From Hyparrhenia diplandra (lineage: Eukaryota > Streptophyta > Magnoliopsida > Poales > Poaceae), in the NCBI GenBank assembly GCA_015847255.1, contig JADLZK010008407.1:62001-126000 (forward strand): a stretch of 64,000 bases of DNA. The letters run 5' to 3'. The position numbers and the translations under genes were made by a program. The notes under the pieces are model-generated. The model was not told where the DNA came from, made no database searches, and saw nothing but the letters and a program-made list of their open reading frames with translations. Shown piece by piece: positions 11,208 to 23,825 of the stretch (the first letter of the stretch is position 1; every line of letters starts with the position of its first letter).

Positions 11208-12579
11208 CACTACAGGAATCCGTGCTTTGCCGAGTGCTCGCCGCACTCGGCAAAGCCCCTTTGCACTCGGCAAAGAAATAGTAAACAAAGCATTCTTTTG
11301 CCGAGTGCCGCGTATCGGGCACTCGGCAAAGCCTTTGCCGAAAGTGCCGAAAAAAACACTCGGCAAAGAAAAAACACTCGGCAAAGATAAAAGTCGAAAA
11401 AAACCCAAAAAAATAGCAAAAAATTTTTTTTTTTTTGGAGAGGCCGCCACCGACCAGCTACCACTTGCCCTCAACCATGGTCTTTTTCCAAGTTTTTTCG
11501 ACACTTTTTTCACACTTTGCGGCGAGTGGGATTCAACCCACAACCTCTCCCTCACGTGTCTCTTGCCTTGCCTTTGCACTACTAATGTCACTTGTGTCTA
11601 GATTCCGTATTAGCTCCTCATATATTATACTAAATCGGAAATCGAATTTTTCAAAACGACCTCGGATGCAAAAACTTCCTAAATAAAAATTGTAGATCTT
11701 GAAAAGTTGTGAAACTTTGTAGTTGACAACTTTTTAATTTAAAATCGTTTAGGTCCTCAAAAACTGGTTTAAAAACAGAATTTCTTGAGTGCAAAAAAGA
11801 CACTCGGCAAAGAGCCTCTTTGCCGAGTGTAAAAACACTCGGCAAACAGGTTTTTTCAAACCAGTTTTTGAGGCCCCAAACGAGCTTAAATAAAAAGTTG
11901 TCAACTACAAAGTTTCATAACTTTTTAAGATCTACACTTTTCATTTAGGAGGTTTTTCCATCCGAGGTCATTTGAAAAAATTCAAATTTTAAATTTGAGA
12001 GCGCTTTAGACCTAGTTTTGCATGATAAGATGAATTGAAATCAAAAAGTTTTGTACTATAAAGATTCATATCTTTTGGAGACTTACAAAGTTTACATTGG
12101 TCATTTATTTATTTGACAAAATGTTAGTAACATTGTTCAGAATCTTATTAATCTCTTCTAGTTTTAGGAAACTATGAGAGGATATGAAAGAGATGTAAGT
12201 TTTGTGAACAACGTTATTGATGCTATGTCAAATAAAGAAACGACCAAAATAAACTTTGTAGAGCTTGAGAAGTTATGAAACTTTGTAATTGAAAAACTTT
12301 TTATTTAAGCTCGTTTAGGGCCTCAAAAACTGATTTGAAAACATGCTTTGCCGAGTGCCAAAAAAGACACTCGGCAAAGGGTCTCTTTGCCGAGTGCTTT
12401 TTTGGCACTCGCAAAAATTTTTTGCCGAGTGTTTTTATTTGACACTTTCGGCAAAGAAGATCTTTGCTGAAGTGTTTTTTTCTTTGCCGAAGTTTTTTTA
12501 TTTAGCACTCGGCAAATAGGGCTCTTTGCCGAGTGCCCGAAGAAAAAAACACTCGGCAAAGGGCGGGATTCCTGTAGTG
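11208..12579. mobile_element. Non-autonomous CACTA transposon (1,372 bp)
   Basis: The termini are perfect 14-base inverted repeats, CACTACAGGAATCC on the left and GGATTCCTGTAGTG on the right, with the three-base target repeat CGT on both sides (11,205-11,207 and 12,580-12,582). Both ends carry dense arrays of TTTGCCGAGTGC and GCACTCGGCAAAG in both orientations, the kind of subterminal repeat bound by CACTA accessory proteins in plants. The middle is AT-rich and contains inverted duplicates, for example ACAACTTTTTAATTTAAA against TTTAAATAAAAAGTTGT-like sequence near 11,728 and 11,885. No transposase frame is present, so movement would need a helper element. Confidence 0.95.
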
Positions 12580-14254
12580 CGTACGACTGTAGTGTATGTT
12601 TTTTAATCATGCAACACGTATATTATACACGGGAATGCTAGACTAATAATAGACCAAAAATTAAGTTCAATCTTAGTATCTTACTGTATCTCCTTTTTGG
12701 GATAGAAAACAAGGGGGAAAAGAAGCAACGAACACCGTACAATAATGCACGCATTCAATTAGATAGTAAAACCATTCGTACCAAATACGGACATGTGAGA
12801 TCTACTCCCACGATTGGTGTTTCGCTACTTTTGGTTATTAGGCTTGACGCACCTGCTGCTTAAAATAAACGCATAGCCATAACTACCTGGATTCTAGTGT
12901 GTGTGCAAAAGCTGGTTTCGCTCACTGTAGGATCCATTGATCTGTTGCCTCGCCTTCTGCATATTTTGCTGTGCGGTGCAGTGTGGCATCATCCAATGAC
13001 CATGGTGTAACATGCACGTGCATGCAATGCAACAACCAACAAGCTAGCTAATGGGGAGCAAAATTAAGGATGACAGGGTTGGAAAGTATCGTCCAAAGCA
13101 TCTCTTATTAGCGGCCTTTTTTGCTAAAGTGGCTTATGGAGGTCGTAATTAAAAGAAAATTAGTCACGCAAAGGACAGTTAGTTGGTACTGATGACCAAG
13201 TCAAGATGTATGCATATATGACATGCCGGTGTTAGTTTAGGCTGATTATATATTGAACCGAGGGAAGAAATGATACACACCATATTTAAAGAGTAAATTG
13301 ACTGTGGAGCATCTGTGCAGCCAGATCGTCCACGCCGCCGAATTTAACCGCCGCTGGTCGATTTGGGGATCAACGGTTCATCCGGGTTGACCTCGCGCCG
13401 CACCCGTTGGCGTCGGCGACGCCCCACGGCGTCCCCGAGCGCTCGAAACGTCGTGGGCTGATTGACCGGATCGAATGGCGTTGTCGCCCTCCCGTTGGCT
13501 GAGTACCCTCGGACCCACACCCGGTCGAATAAGCGTGATCGCCGAAGGCAGCGTTGTCGCGAATCCATGGGTTCGGCGGTCGTGGTCCCATCATGCGTGC
13601 CCGTTCGGAGATGGCGTCCGAGGCCGGGTCGTCGTCTGTGCCGAACTGCGCCTCGCGGGCCCGCGGTATGGTCGCCGTTGTACATTTGTGGCGCTGTCGA
13701 TCGGTCGTTCGTTGCCGAGAGGCTTCGTACCGGGCCCGTTCCATACGGTCACCCGCTTGGCCGCTGGCGCCGAGCGACCGTTGCCGCTCCTACCCTTCCC
13801 TATGTTGGTGGGGACGTTCTCGTTCAGTTCTCGGTGGAGCCCGCGGATCAGTGATAGTTGGGTTCCTGCGTATCCCCATGGCTCGGACGGTCCTATTTTA
13901 CAGGGATAAAACCAGCTCGTTCCCCTCCATTCTCGGCCGCGCGCCGTCACTGCTCGTTGGTAGGTTCCCCATCTCTTTCCCCACCGCCGTTCTCCGGTCT
14001 TCCCTTCCCCCGTTCCGCCGCCGCCTCGCCGGATCTGATGTGTCTGCCCTATCGGTGCGTCGTTGGGGCGCCGCTCCCCGGTGCCGGCGCACCGCGTGTT
14101 TTTCGCAGGTCCTTGTTGTTGACAGCTGCATCCGCTTCAAAGTGCTGAGGGGCTCCGCTGCCGGCGACGTTCGAGGGAGGGAGGGGCGCCGGTGAGGGTG
14201 AGGGCGCGGTCGGGTTCGGAGAAGCAGGGCTCGTCGTCCTGTTGCTGGTATGCC

Positions 14255-14336
14255 TCCTCTGTCCCCTTCTCGCGTTCTAATTTCTCCGATGGCAGTCCTC
14301 TGTCCCCTTCTCGCGTTCTAATTTCTCCGATGGCAG
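14255..14336. repeat. Perfect 41-bp tandem duplication inside the Helitron
   Basis: The unit starting TCCTCTGTCCCCTTCTCGCG occurs twice, head to tail, at 14,255-14,295 and 14,296-14,336 with no difference between copies. It lies in the GC-rich 5' part of the Helitron, upstream of the RepHel gene. Confidence 0.9.
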
Positions 14337-15973
14337 CATTGTCACTTCGAAAGTACATTCTTACACGTTGCCTTGTGCCATGTGGGGTTCGTTGTTTTTT
14401 CCCTTTTCTTTTTCGGTTCTTGATCAGATAGTATTGAGGTCGGGTTGACAGGGTTGTGGTCCAGCTCAACTGACGTAAAAGGAGGGTTTGAGCTCAGATA
14501 GAGTCAAAACAGAAGCTATTCATTCAGCTTGTAACCCAACAAATAATCGATGAAATGGGCAAGAATCAAGATTTATGAATAATCACAAACCTTGTATCTT
14601 GTATTGATTCGAAAATGTAGGGCGACAAAAATATCCTTTTCATGAGTACACTACGCAGGTCCTTGTAGGTCTGAACTTTGCTAATGTGTATCTCGTCCAA
14701 ATTAAAAACAACATTAGGAATATGCAATCATTGCATTTCTAAGAAAGTATGATATTCAAATATTATAAACATGAACATTCTCAGCAAGCACTGTGCTAAC
14801 GTTGTACACATGAATGATGATATAGCTAATGAAGGTGCAAAAGACATCAAAACTTGCGGGCATTATTAGTCCAAAGGCTGATTGGTCGTTAATCCAATAA
14901 TAAAGAAGTAACATGGGAACTACTAACTAAAACATATGGCATTACATACCCACAAAAGCATCACTTGACACTAGAAGAAAAAAAAATGAGCGTACCTTAC
15001 GAACATGTTGATAGAGAAACTCTGAATCAACTCGTCTTTGAAAAATTCTTGGGGGTTTGGCATCCCGGGCAGCCCGGGAAGGGTCACTACTTTGCCCCTG
15101 TGTAGACAAAAAGCTACATTATTTCAAAATTGGATGTTACGTGGGCAGACATTGGTTCTCAGTATTAAGTTGTATTATGTGCGGACAGTTATCGGTTCGA
15201 GTTTTAAAAAAAAAAATCTCCTTCATGGATTATATGTGGTCCTATGGTTCTTTCAATCACCCCTTTGCTGCACATTTCCATGCTACGGAATCAATGTATA
15301 TGATTCCTTCTATACGTAACTTCTTATTTACTTCGTTTTTCCAGTTCTTCTAGTTAGCCAAAGACCGATGTCGCAGCCTAACGCAACAGGTCACCCAAAA
15401 GGAAGTAATGCGTGCTCGCTCTTGTTGTCCCCCGTGATCCATTTAGTCTGGCGCTCATATTGCCCTATGGCTAACCGTTCTGCGGCGGTTTCAGTATAGT
15501 GGAAGGTGCACATTATATGCCCAGTACCGGTCGGCTTCGAATCTCGGCGCAAGCGGAATGAGATACTTAGGTAGGAGAAGAAGATTGCTAAGTCAGGTGA
15601 TAGATTGTTCGAATGATGAATTAAGTCTATTCGCCAGATATGTGCATATTGACAAGCGTGGTGTGTTGGACCCTGTTTGGTTCGCTTAGGCCGTAGATGC
15701 CGGAGGTCCACCGGGCTATGGCCATTTCACTCGGGGGAGTACATTGACGCGCTCAAAGGTTGGGCCTTTTTATCGCTAGATTCGGTGTATCCTTTTATGG
15801 GCCCGTTTGTTGTCCCGGCATCGATTCTATATTTCTTTCCATGTGCTACGCTTTGCTATCACGGACTTGGCTGGGTCGGTGCCGCGGCGTATAGAGTCTT
15901 ACGTTGGTCGTTCAGTATTATGGAGGTCCGGAATATACCGTAGATTTTGTGGCGCTATATTCTGGTTGCGTGA

Positions 15974-18900
15974 ATGTTTCTTTGGTCGCCCGGTTTAAAG
16001 AGGGGGCGGATCATTTACAACACATGTTGTAGGGGTGGTAAAGTTGACATACCTCCTTACAGAGGTCCACCTGAGCCCCTCAAGTCTTTGGCTAGATTTG
16101 ATGGTGACGCTGAATGTAGACGATTCCTTAGAAATATCCGGCAATATAACTGTTTGTTTGCGTTTACGTCTATGGGTGGAAACGTGGACAGGTCTCTGAA
16201 TGATGGTCGTGGCCCTCCTGTTTTCAAAGTCTCTGGTCAGGTGCACCATCGTATAGGGCCCCTCCTTCCAGAAAATAGTGACTCACCAAAGTTTCTACTG
16301 ACTCTATGTGTATGACCAAAGCAAATGAGCCGCAGAATAAATCCGTCTTTGTCCGCCCGGATGAGCGGGCGTCGAATCATTAGATCCCCGATCTCGCCGG
16401 GCGTTTGCTCAAAATGCTGGACGATCACAACCCATTGGTCAAACAATTTAGACTGGCTAGAGACAGGCTGACAAATAGCGGCGATGATGATTTCATTGTA
16501 AGGCTTATTGGGGCAAGGGAGGGGGATCCAGTTCAGTACAACCTCCCGACTGTTGACCAGCTTGCTATGGTCGTTGTAGGTGACTTTACAGTTGACACGT
16601 TTCAGCGTGATATTGTGGTGCAACCGAGGTCTGGCCGTTTAGAACACATTTCTTCTCTACATCCTGCTTTCATGGCCCTCCAATACCCTTTATTGTTTCC
16701 CCATGGTGATCGTGGGTTTCAGATCGGTGTGCCTTACCGTGGCGTGGATAGATCTGGTGACAGCAAACGTACCAAAATAACCATGCAAGATTACTACTGC
16801 CATGGGTTCCACTATAGAAGAGATCGGCCAAACCCATTCACCTGTTACGGTCCCTTGTCCACTCAAGCAAAGATCGATGCACGTGCATGTGTTGATGAAA
16901 ATCGCCTACGGTATGTGATAAAGAACCGCCAAACTGCGTGTAGAGTAAACAGGGGAATAGTTGATCTTTGTTGAGAGGGGGGTGTGTGGATGGCAGTGAG
17001 ATTGGGAAAAAAACTATTCTGCCGGCCTCCCATACGGGTGGCAGGCGTTATATGATCCAAAACTATCATGATGCGATAGCTATTTGTAGAGTCCATGGGC
17101 CCCCCGATTTTTTTGTTACATTCACCTGTAATCCCAAGTGGCCAGAGATCACTGCGGCGCTAGCCTTTGAACCTGGTCAGAAAGCAACAGATAGAGCAGA
17201 CATGGTGGTAAGGGTCTATAATATGAAGCTCGAGGAGCTCTTGGCTGACATACGAGGTGGTACCACCTTTGGCCCTGTTAGCGCTGGTGAGTTCTGTACT
17301 TAGGCACGCTTTTCCTGTATCCGTAACTTTTTGGGGATGACACTCTTTTTCCCTTGTTTCTTTTCTTAGTCCGCATTTGTGGAGTTTCAAAAACGTGGTC
17401 TTCCTCATGCACATATAATAGTTTGGCTCAAACAAGATACGTTACATCCATCACCCGATTTTTTATAGACAAATTCATAAGTCTTTGAGGTTCCCGACCC
17501 ACATATAGATCCTCTTGGCTATGTGTTGGTGGTCGAAAGCACATGGTCCATGGTCCATGTGGTCCCGACCATCCCAACCGGCCCATGCATGAAAAAAATA
17601 AATGCTCCAAACGGTTCGAAACAAGATTACCAATCTGGAAACACTCATAGACGAGAATGGTTTTGTTGTATATAAGAGGTCTAATAACAACAGATATGTT
17701 GAGAAGGGTGGTAAAAGATTGGACAGTAGCTACATAGTGCCGTATAATATCTTTCTTTGCTTAAAAAATACCAGGCCCATATCAATGTAGAGTGGTGTAA
17801 CAAAGGTTTTTTGTTAAGTACCTATTCAAATATGTTACAAAGGGCCCTGACCGTGGCAAGGTTTATATACAGAGGATAAAAAATGGTGAACAAGCGCCCT
17901 ATAGCGAACATACTAAGACTATTGATGAGGTTCAGGAATACCTAGACTGTAGATATATATGTGAGCAGGACGCTTGTTGGCGAATCTTTGGTTTTGACAT
18001 ACACAGGCACTATCCAAATGTAGAAAGGTTGGTCGGGTCCACCTTCCAAACGAGAATCCTATTGTCTATGACGAATCGACCGATATAGCCGATGTAGCTA
18101 GGCCGAGTTCCTACGTAGGGACAACACCGCATGCGAATGGTTCGTTGCCAATCAGTATAATGCTTCGGGTAGGGACCTTACATATTGTGAGTTCCCTGAA
18201 AAGTGGAAATGGGATACTAAGTCTAGGTCCTGGGAACGTAGACGGCGAGGCTCAGGTAAGATAGGTAGGCTTTACTATGTGCATCCTACTGCTGGTGAAC
18301 GCTACTATCTTAGGATGTCTTTGTTGGTAGTCAAAGGTGCTAGAAGTTTTGAAGAACTTAGAACATACAATGACACTTTGTCTACCCAACATTTAGATTG
18401 GCGTGTAATGCACGTGGCTTGCTTGGTGATGACCGTGAGTGGTATAAAGCTTTTTGATGAGGTCGCCGCTTGGGCAAATGACTACACAATTGAGGAAACT
18501 CTTTGTTACGATGCTTTTGTTTTGTAAGGTAAAGGATGAAAGTGCATTTTTTGAAAAGGTATGGAGGCTTATGGTGATGATATACAATATAGGCTTAGAA
18601 TAAACATGGACAATGCTACGTTCGGTGTTTGTGATGAGGACCTTAGGAACTATTTGCTTGATGATATTCATGATCCGTTCGAATACATGGCGCTAAAAAT
18701 ACGTGACCATAGTTTACCCGAGAAAACTAGGCACTCGACGACATTCCTTGCAATAAACTTATCGAAGAGGCATTGGCATACGATGTTGGTCGGGGCTATT
18801 CATGATGCTAATGACTTCGTTTCCAAACTGAATAGAGAACAACTAAATGCATTTAAGCCGGTCACTAAAGCTGCCTTAAAATCGGTAGGGATTTTTCTTT

Positions 18901-19830
18901 GTTTTTCGGATATGGGGGGACCGGTAAGACATTTTTGTGGCGTCCATAATTGCTTGGATGCGCTCCCGACAAAAGATTGTTCTCTCCGTTGCTTCATCCG
19001 GAGTAGCCTCACTCTTGTTGCCTTGGGGTAGAACTGCTCACTCACGATTTAAGTTGCCGTGTGAGGTCCGGGAAAATTCTCTTTGTGATATCAAACGTGG
19101 TTCCAAACTTGTGAACTAATTGCATCTACGTCTCTTATCATTTGGGATGAGGCTTTAATGACACATAGGAATGCATTTGAGGCCCTAGATAGAACGCTTA
19201 GAGATGTCATGGTGCCCTATAATGAACACGCAGAGAGTTATTTGTTCGGGCGGTAAGACTGTTGTGCTAGGTGGTGACTGCGCCGGATTCTACCCGTGAT
19301 TCAGGTGGTGGTAGGGCTGAAATTGTAAATCTTTGCGATAGTAAACTCCCCCTTTGTGGAGACATGTTAAGGTTTTGACACTTAATACAAACATGCGGGC
19401 CGAGTAAGCCTGGGCTAGACTTCCAGCAGCAGCAAGAAATTGCTGATTTTAGCAAATGGGTGCTAGACATTGGTGAGGGCAAGATCGAGAGTGTAGGCAG
19501 GCGATAGTGAAACACGGGGAAAGCGGATCAAAATACCCCCGAGCTACTTTTTAATGCCACAGGAGGACAAGCTTCCGTTCTTGGTGAAGACCGTTTATCC
19601 ACAGTTGCAGACTAACTATGCTGATGCAGACTACCTTCAGGCTCGTGCTATTTTAACGCCGACAAATGAAGCCGCTGATGCACCAAGTGTAGCAAATCCT
19701 GTATTGCAGATGGGACTGGATACAAATGTATTCCATGTGGCAGCACCTCCTTCAAGTACAAGTAAGTGGGTTTCCCTTTGTTTTATTCCTTCTAAGTTGT
19801 GGAATAGGTCAAGGTTGTGAACTAAACACA
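15974..19830 (+). pseudogene. Helitron Rep/helicase (RepHel), frame broken
   Basis: Pieces in three frames follow the order of a plant RepHel. The Helitron-like N-terminal domain starts near 15,998 and contains RQYNCLFAFTSMGG and GPPVFKVSGQVHHRIG. Next come the 16,405-16,974 piece and a piece with FFVTFTCNPKWPEI. The HUH nickase motif follows at about 17,385-17,410 (RGLPHAHIIVW), then the two-tyrosine motif at 17,813-17,854 (VKYLFKYVTKGPDR). The Pif1-like helicase has Walker A at 18,904-18,942 (FGYGGTGKTFLWR), Walker B at about 19,138 (IIWDEALM), a motif III region at about 19,250 (TVVLGGDC) and YLQARAILTPTNEA near 19,640. Rep nicks and joins one strand; the helicase unwinds it. Every catalytic motif is readable, yet several 1-2 base frame breaks and some in-frame stops separate them. 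Some breaks may be sequence errors, so I call it broken as read. Confidence 0.85.
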
Positions 19831-20771
19831 CATTGATGTCGTACAAGGTCACGTTTCACGACCCTCGATGGCACCGATTGATGAGGAGATGGTGTGCTTC
19901 GGTGATATTGCTCGCAGAATGATTGGCAAGCCCGGCCCGCCAGACTTCAGAACAGTAAAGAGGATCCGGTGCATATCCAAGTGACATAACAAAATTGGTC
20001 TCTCGAGGTTTACTTTTGCGTTACCATGACACGCGTAGAGCTTCTACAAGGCTTAAGAAGACCTACGATGTCGCCGCCCGGTCACGGCACATGGCCATCC
20101 CCTGCCCCGCCCCAAATAATGGTGGCCATGATGCCGCTGCAGATGCTTGTGGTCGATCAACCGATTCTTCGGCGGCAATGGAAGCCGGGATGCGTCTCAT
20201 CGATCCAACACCTTTTACGCCGCCTAGCACACTACCTTCACCAAGCCTTTCTAAGGTGTGTATCCTTTGTCATGCACGTTCACCATGACTATTCTATCCT
20301 TCACGCCTACAATCTCATATCCCCGGTTTCTTTGCAGGCTCCATCCTCAAATGTGGCTCCCCTTGAGACACCGGGTCTCAAACAAACGTATCGAAGGAGG
20401 GTAATATATCGCCATGCTTGAGGCTTATTTTGGTGTGCATTTTCATCTCTAACTAAGTGCTACTTGATATACAGTGGTCGGCCAAAGGATAGCAAAACCC
20501 GCCGCAAGCTTTCTATGCGGATGATGAAGAAACCACGAGATCTTTGGTCTCGGCGTCCAGCTTCCGGTACACCTATAGATTGCTATTGTCGAAATAATCA
20601 TTCCCTACTTTATGCATTTGGATTCATGCACGCTTGACTCATCTATGTTGACCCACATTGTGTCCTCTCGTAATCTATTAAAAGACCGGGCATGCCAACG
20701 TCAATGCATCGATGGCGAACGCTCCTCTCGAGAAGACTCTCACAAGTCGGTGGCTAGATAAAGTACAGACC

Positions 20772-20905
20772 CTTAACTCACTCTTTATATAGCCATTTCC
20801 TTTACATGTTCTGTTACCTTGTGTCCAACAAATAGCCACTTAACTCACTCTTTATATAGCCATTTCCTTTACATGTTCTGTTACCTTGTGTCCAACAAAT
20901 AGCCA
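20772..20905. repeat. Perfect 67-bp tandem duplication inside the Helitron
   Basis: The unit beginning CTTAACTCACTCTTTATATA is repeated exactly at 20,772-20,838 and 20,839-20,905. A smaller duplication of 16 bp (CGCCTATTATTTACAT twice) lies at about 23,749-23,780. Perfect copies suggest recent slippage, or an assembly artefact. Confidence 0.9.
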
Positions 20906-22227
20906 CTACTGTTCACCATTACCACAAACATTTCCTCACTTAACATCTACACGGCACCCATGCACGATCATACACTGATCCTTCCCATACATTATGCGCT
21001 CTCTATAGGTGATATATGGGCCACGATTCCGGATGGCAAATTGTCTATGCTCGATTAATATGTCTTGGGGTCCCTGTTGTATAGATCACCATTTTGAGAA
21101 TCTTTTCCTACCACTACCCTATAATCATCGCTGCACATATACAGTTGTTTTGCAATGACTCTACAACATAGCATCTGTCACAAGGATGGGCAGTATAAGC
21201 CTCATTCATAAGCACACACATATTATGCTTCCGCCTTTGCTTGATAGCGCCATGTATACGGCCGCAAATTTTGCCAGGTGATTTTCGTGTGCGGGAACAG
21301 CTAGGGCTACCGGACTTTTGCGTGGACTGGCTCGCTAACATCTGCCGTCGAGAGAAGAAGCCTCTTTTTCTTTGGCGCGGTGTCCCTGCATTGGAATTGA
21401 AACTAACGCCGGATTGCTTACGTGTTCTCCGAGCCTCTAGATGGCGGTCTAGGCAAAGAAGAACTTATTTCAGTGACCTGAACTTCTTTTCTTTCTTCAT
21501 GTAACCCTCATCACTCGGGTAGCCCTTGATTTACCCTGGGCGCCGTCTATGACCGCGTCTGGGATCAAGTATGCATGCGATTTTGTGCACCAGGGCAAAT
21601 TTGTCGGCCCAGGTTTGCGGCTCGTGTGTGAATTTCGTTAACATCTGAACACTTGCGAGATGACCTACTTGCTACACTCTATGGTAGTCCAACCAGTAAC
21701 TTATCGGTGGCAACCGCTACAAATATTGGATCTGACTAAGGAAGCTCCTTTCGTGTTAATCTTTGGTTGCCCTTTTTACATTCCTTGGTGTTTTGCAAGC
21801 CTCATGGCCCGACGTGATATACCGTTACCACGTTCCTTGTGATGTTGTATGGCCCCCCCGCATAGGTACTTACAAAAAATATAGCGACCTCAAAAAACTT
21901 TAGCCGTTACATCGGCGTGGATTTCCTCAACCCTTTGACAAAGCCACCACCCCACGATATCGGCTCCTTTTTTTCCTACACCCGACATCCATCGGGCATT
22001 TGTTATGCTAAACCATGAGCCTCATCGCCCCGTTTATCTCCTTTTTCCTTCTTCAATTAGCGTGTGTAACACCGGATCTGAGTAGCTCGTTTTTTTTGTT
22101 TTCCTTCAAAAAAAAAAAAAACACATGACAAAACCACCGTGGTCTTTCATGGGCCGAGCTAAACATCGGCCCGCATCTAAAAAGGCCCCGGAAGAGAAGA
22201 TTGACTCTCCGCGCTGCAGACCCAGCA

Positions 22228-22235
22228 TATAAATA
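22228..22235 (+). promoter_or_regulatory. TATA box of a second Helitron transcription unit
   Basis: TATAAATA stands 76 bases before an ATG in good context at 22,304. A pyrimidine-rich leader (CCTTCTTCTAGACTCTTCTCC) lies between them, as in typical plant core promoters. Confidence 0.45.
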
Positions 22236-22303
22236 CCTGTTCCTTCTTCTAGACTCTTCTCCACCGGCTCCATTCGCCGGTGCCTCTTTCCACCCCGGGC
22301 TCC

Positions 22304-23007
22304 ATGGAATGTAGCGATGATTCCATCGACAACTTCGACCCGACGACGCCGGCTACCAAAGGTAGGAAAATACTAACCCATTCAACTCAAGCTTTGTCTT
22401 GAATTTCCTTGCCGGTTTCTAAAATTTGCATTGTCCTCCCTGTTTCTAAATAATAGGTTCCCAAAGTGCTCGAAGTTGACAAGAAAGCTCTTTTTGCTTT
22501 GGCGGCCGAGGAGTTCAACCTCACGGTGGAACAAGAAACCACCATCCCGATCGACAACGATAACCGTCTCAAAAATCATGGTCAATAATATAGCGGCGAG
22601 AATATCTTGTGAAAACGACCCCAACACAGTTCACCTAAGTGCGTTTGCACGCACAAAGAAGCGATCCATCCAAAAAACGCATACCACGCAGCTCTAACCT
22701 TCCTTGAACAAGAACAGATGGTCATATCGATGACTACAACGCGCCTCGCGTTGAGCGACTCAAAAAAGATGTGTTGTACCACAAGAATCGGGCAATGCTT
22801 TTTGAAGACAAGGTGGCCAAACTAAAAACATATATCAAGGCCACACAAACAACTCTTCACGGCATTTTGTCCTCGTTGGATGCGACTGCAGCCCCTTCCT
22901 CCAATGGCGTCGAGGCAGGGGCATCGATGCCTAAGAAACGCCCGATGCACCTCCGTGAGCGTGCCAAGCACCAACACAAACACAGTTCTTCTTTTCAAGC
23001 TCCGTGA
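22304..23007 (+). CDS. Unknown coiled-coil-like protein inside the Helitron
   Basis: I do not recognise this protein. An ATG at 22,304 opens MECSDDSIDNFDPTTPATK, followed by a GT donor at about 22,362. After an intron-like stretch ending AATAATAG, a second piece reads VPKVLEVDKKALFALAAEEF and continues acidic. Further on, APRVERLKKDVLYHKNRAM leads into a helix- and lysine-rich tail, VAKLKTYIKATQTTLHGIL, with a basic end (MPKKRPMHLRERAKHQHKH) and a stop near 23,007. The pieces lie in different frames, so either a further intron or 1-base errors separate them, and the first exon-exon phase is off by one. With the TATA box upstream it looks like a real, possibly captured or accessory gene carried with RepHel. 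It does not resemble the RPA-like proteins known from plant Helitrons. Confidence 0.35.
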
Positions 23008-23825
23008 TGCCATAGTTTCTCGCCCAAATGCGACAATCAAAACAGATGGACCGGACGACGCTTGGGGGTAGAGGATTGACGGGGCATGTTGAAAGCTTCC
23101 ATCATTATCTCCTCTCTCTTAATCATCGACCGCCGAGCCCCACTCGGCATGCGGGGCCTCATGTTGTAGTCCAATTCCATTTTTTCTTCCTTTTGAGCGG
23201 TGTTCTTGTGTTGGACTCGGGTGTGTGTCCTTTTCACTACCGGTCGAATGAATGATGATTCCCATATAAAAAAAAAAAAAATCGCATTGTCATCGGCAAT
23301 CTTACATTACGTCTTACAAGAAAAAACATCCTTAGGTATAATAAACAACAAATAAAAACATCTATACATCTTATAGTTACCAAATTTACTATCTTCAATA
23401 AAAACCAAAGTTTCTGACCACCCTACTGACCTTAAATTCTATCACATTTCTCATTCGTTTCAATTACATAGTCCTTCTTTCAAAGTTCCTCTCATTGCTT
23501 CTTCGAAACTCTTGCTTACTTGCTCTAAATGTTTCTATTCCCTGTGTGCCTACATGCTCCTCCGGATGACGCCATTACACCATGCCTTTTAACATCCGGA
23601 TGGCTTCTTCGGGCTTCTCCTCCGTACTATCCAAACAGTCTAAATAACCGTAGTAGTGCATGCATTGATCTCGTATCCTCTTTAGTTGTAATTCGACGTT
23701 CAGCGTGTCCGTTGTGGATGCTATCTAAACACGCATCGCTTCCAAGTATCGCCTATTATTTACATCGCCTATTATTTACATTCGGTTTATCACCGCGCAT
23801 GGGCCGCGCCATTCACTAGTATATG

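Larger units (their letters stand above)
13284..23819 (+). mobile_element. Large Helitron carrying a RepHel gene (about 10.5 kb)
   Basis: Homology to the empty site ends at about 13,283 and resumes only after 23,974. The insert encodes a Rep/helicase on the plus strand and ends TTTATCACCGCGCATGGGCC...CATTCACTAG followed by T at 23,820. A GCGC/GCGC stem shortly before CTAG is the expected Helitron 3' terminus. The 5' terminus is unresolved: the first bases after the target (TTTAAAGAG) do not show the usual TC start. The first kilobase is GC-rich, as in many grass Helitrons. A second putative transcription unit lies at 22,228-23,007. There are no terminal inverted repeats, as expected for this superfamily. 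Confidence 0.75.

Noticed and set aside
11520..11545. tRNA-like words (GGGATTCAACCC) inside the CACTA element
   Set aside because: No cloverleaf can be drawn around it and it lies in the transposon interior.
13284..13300. Helitron 5' terminus directly at the end of target homology
   Set aside because: The expected TC dinucleotide after the target A is not there (sequence is TTTAAAG), so I mark the 5' end as unresolved instead of asserting it.
13554..14195. 213-codon plus-strand frame in the Helitron 5' region
   Set aside because: Overlapped by other frames of similar length on both strands, none with a known motif; Helitron 5' regions are often GC-rich and noncoding.
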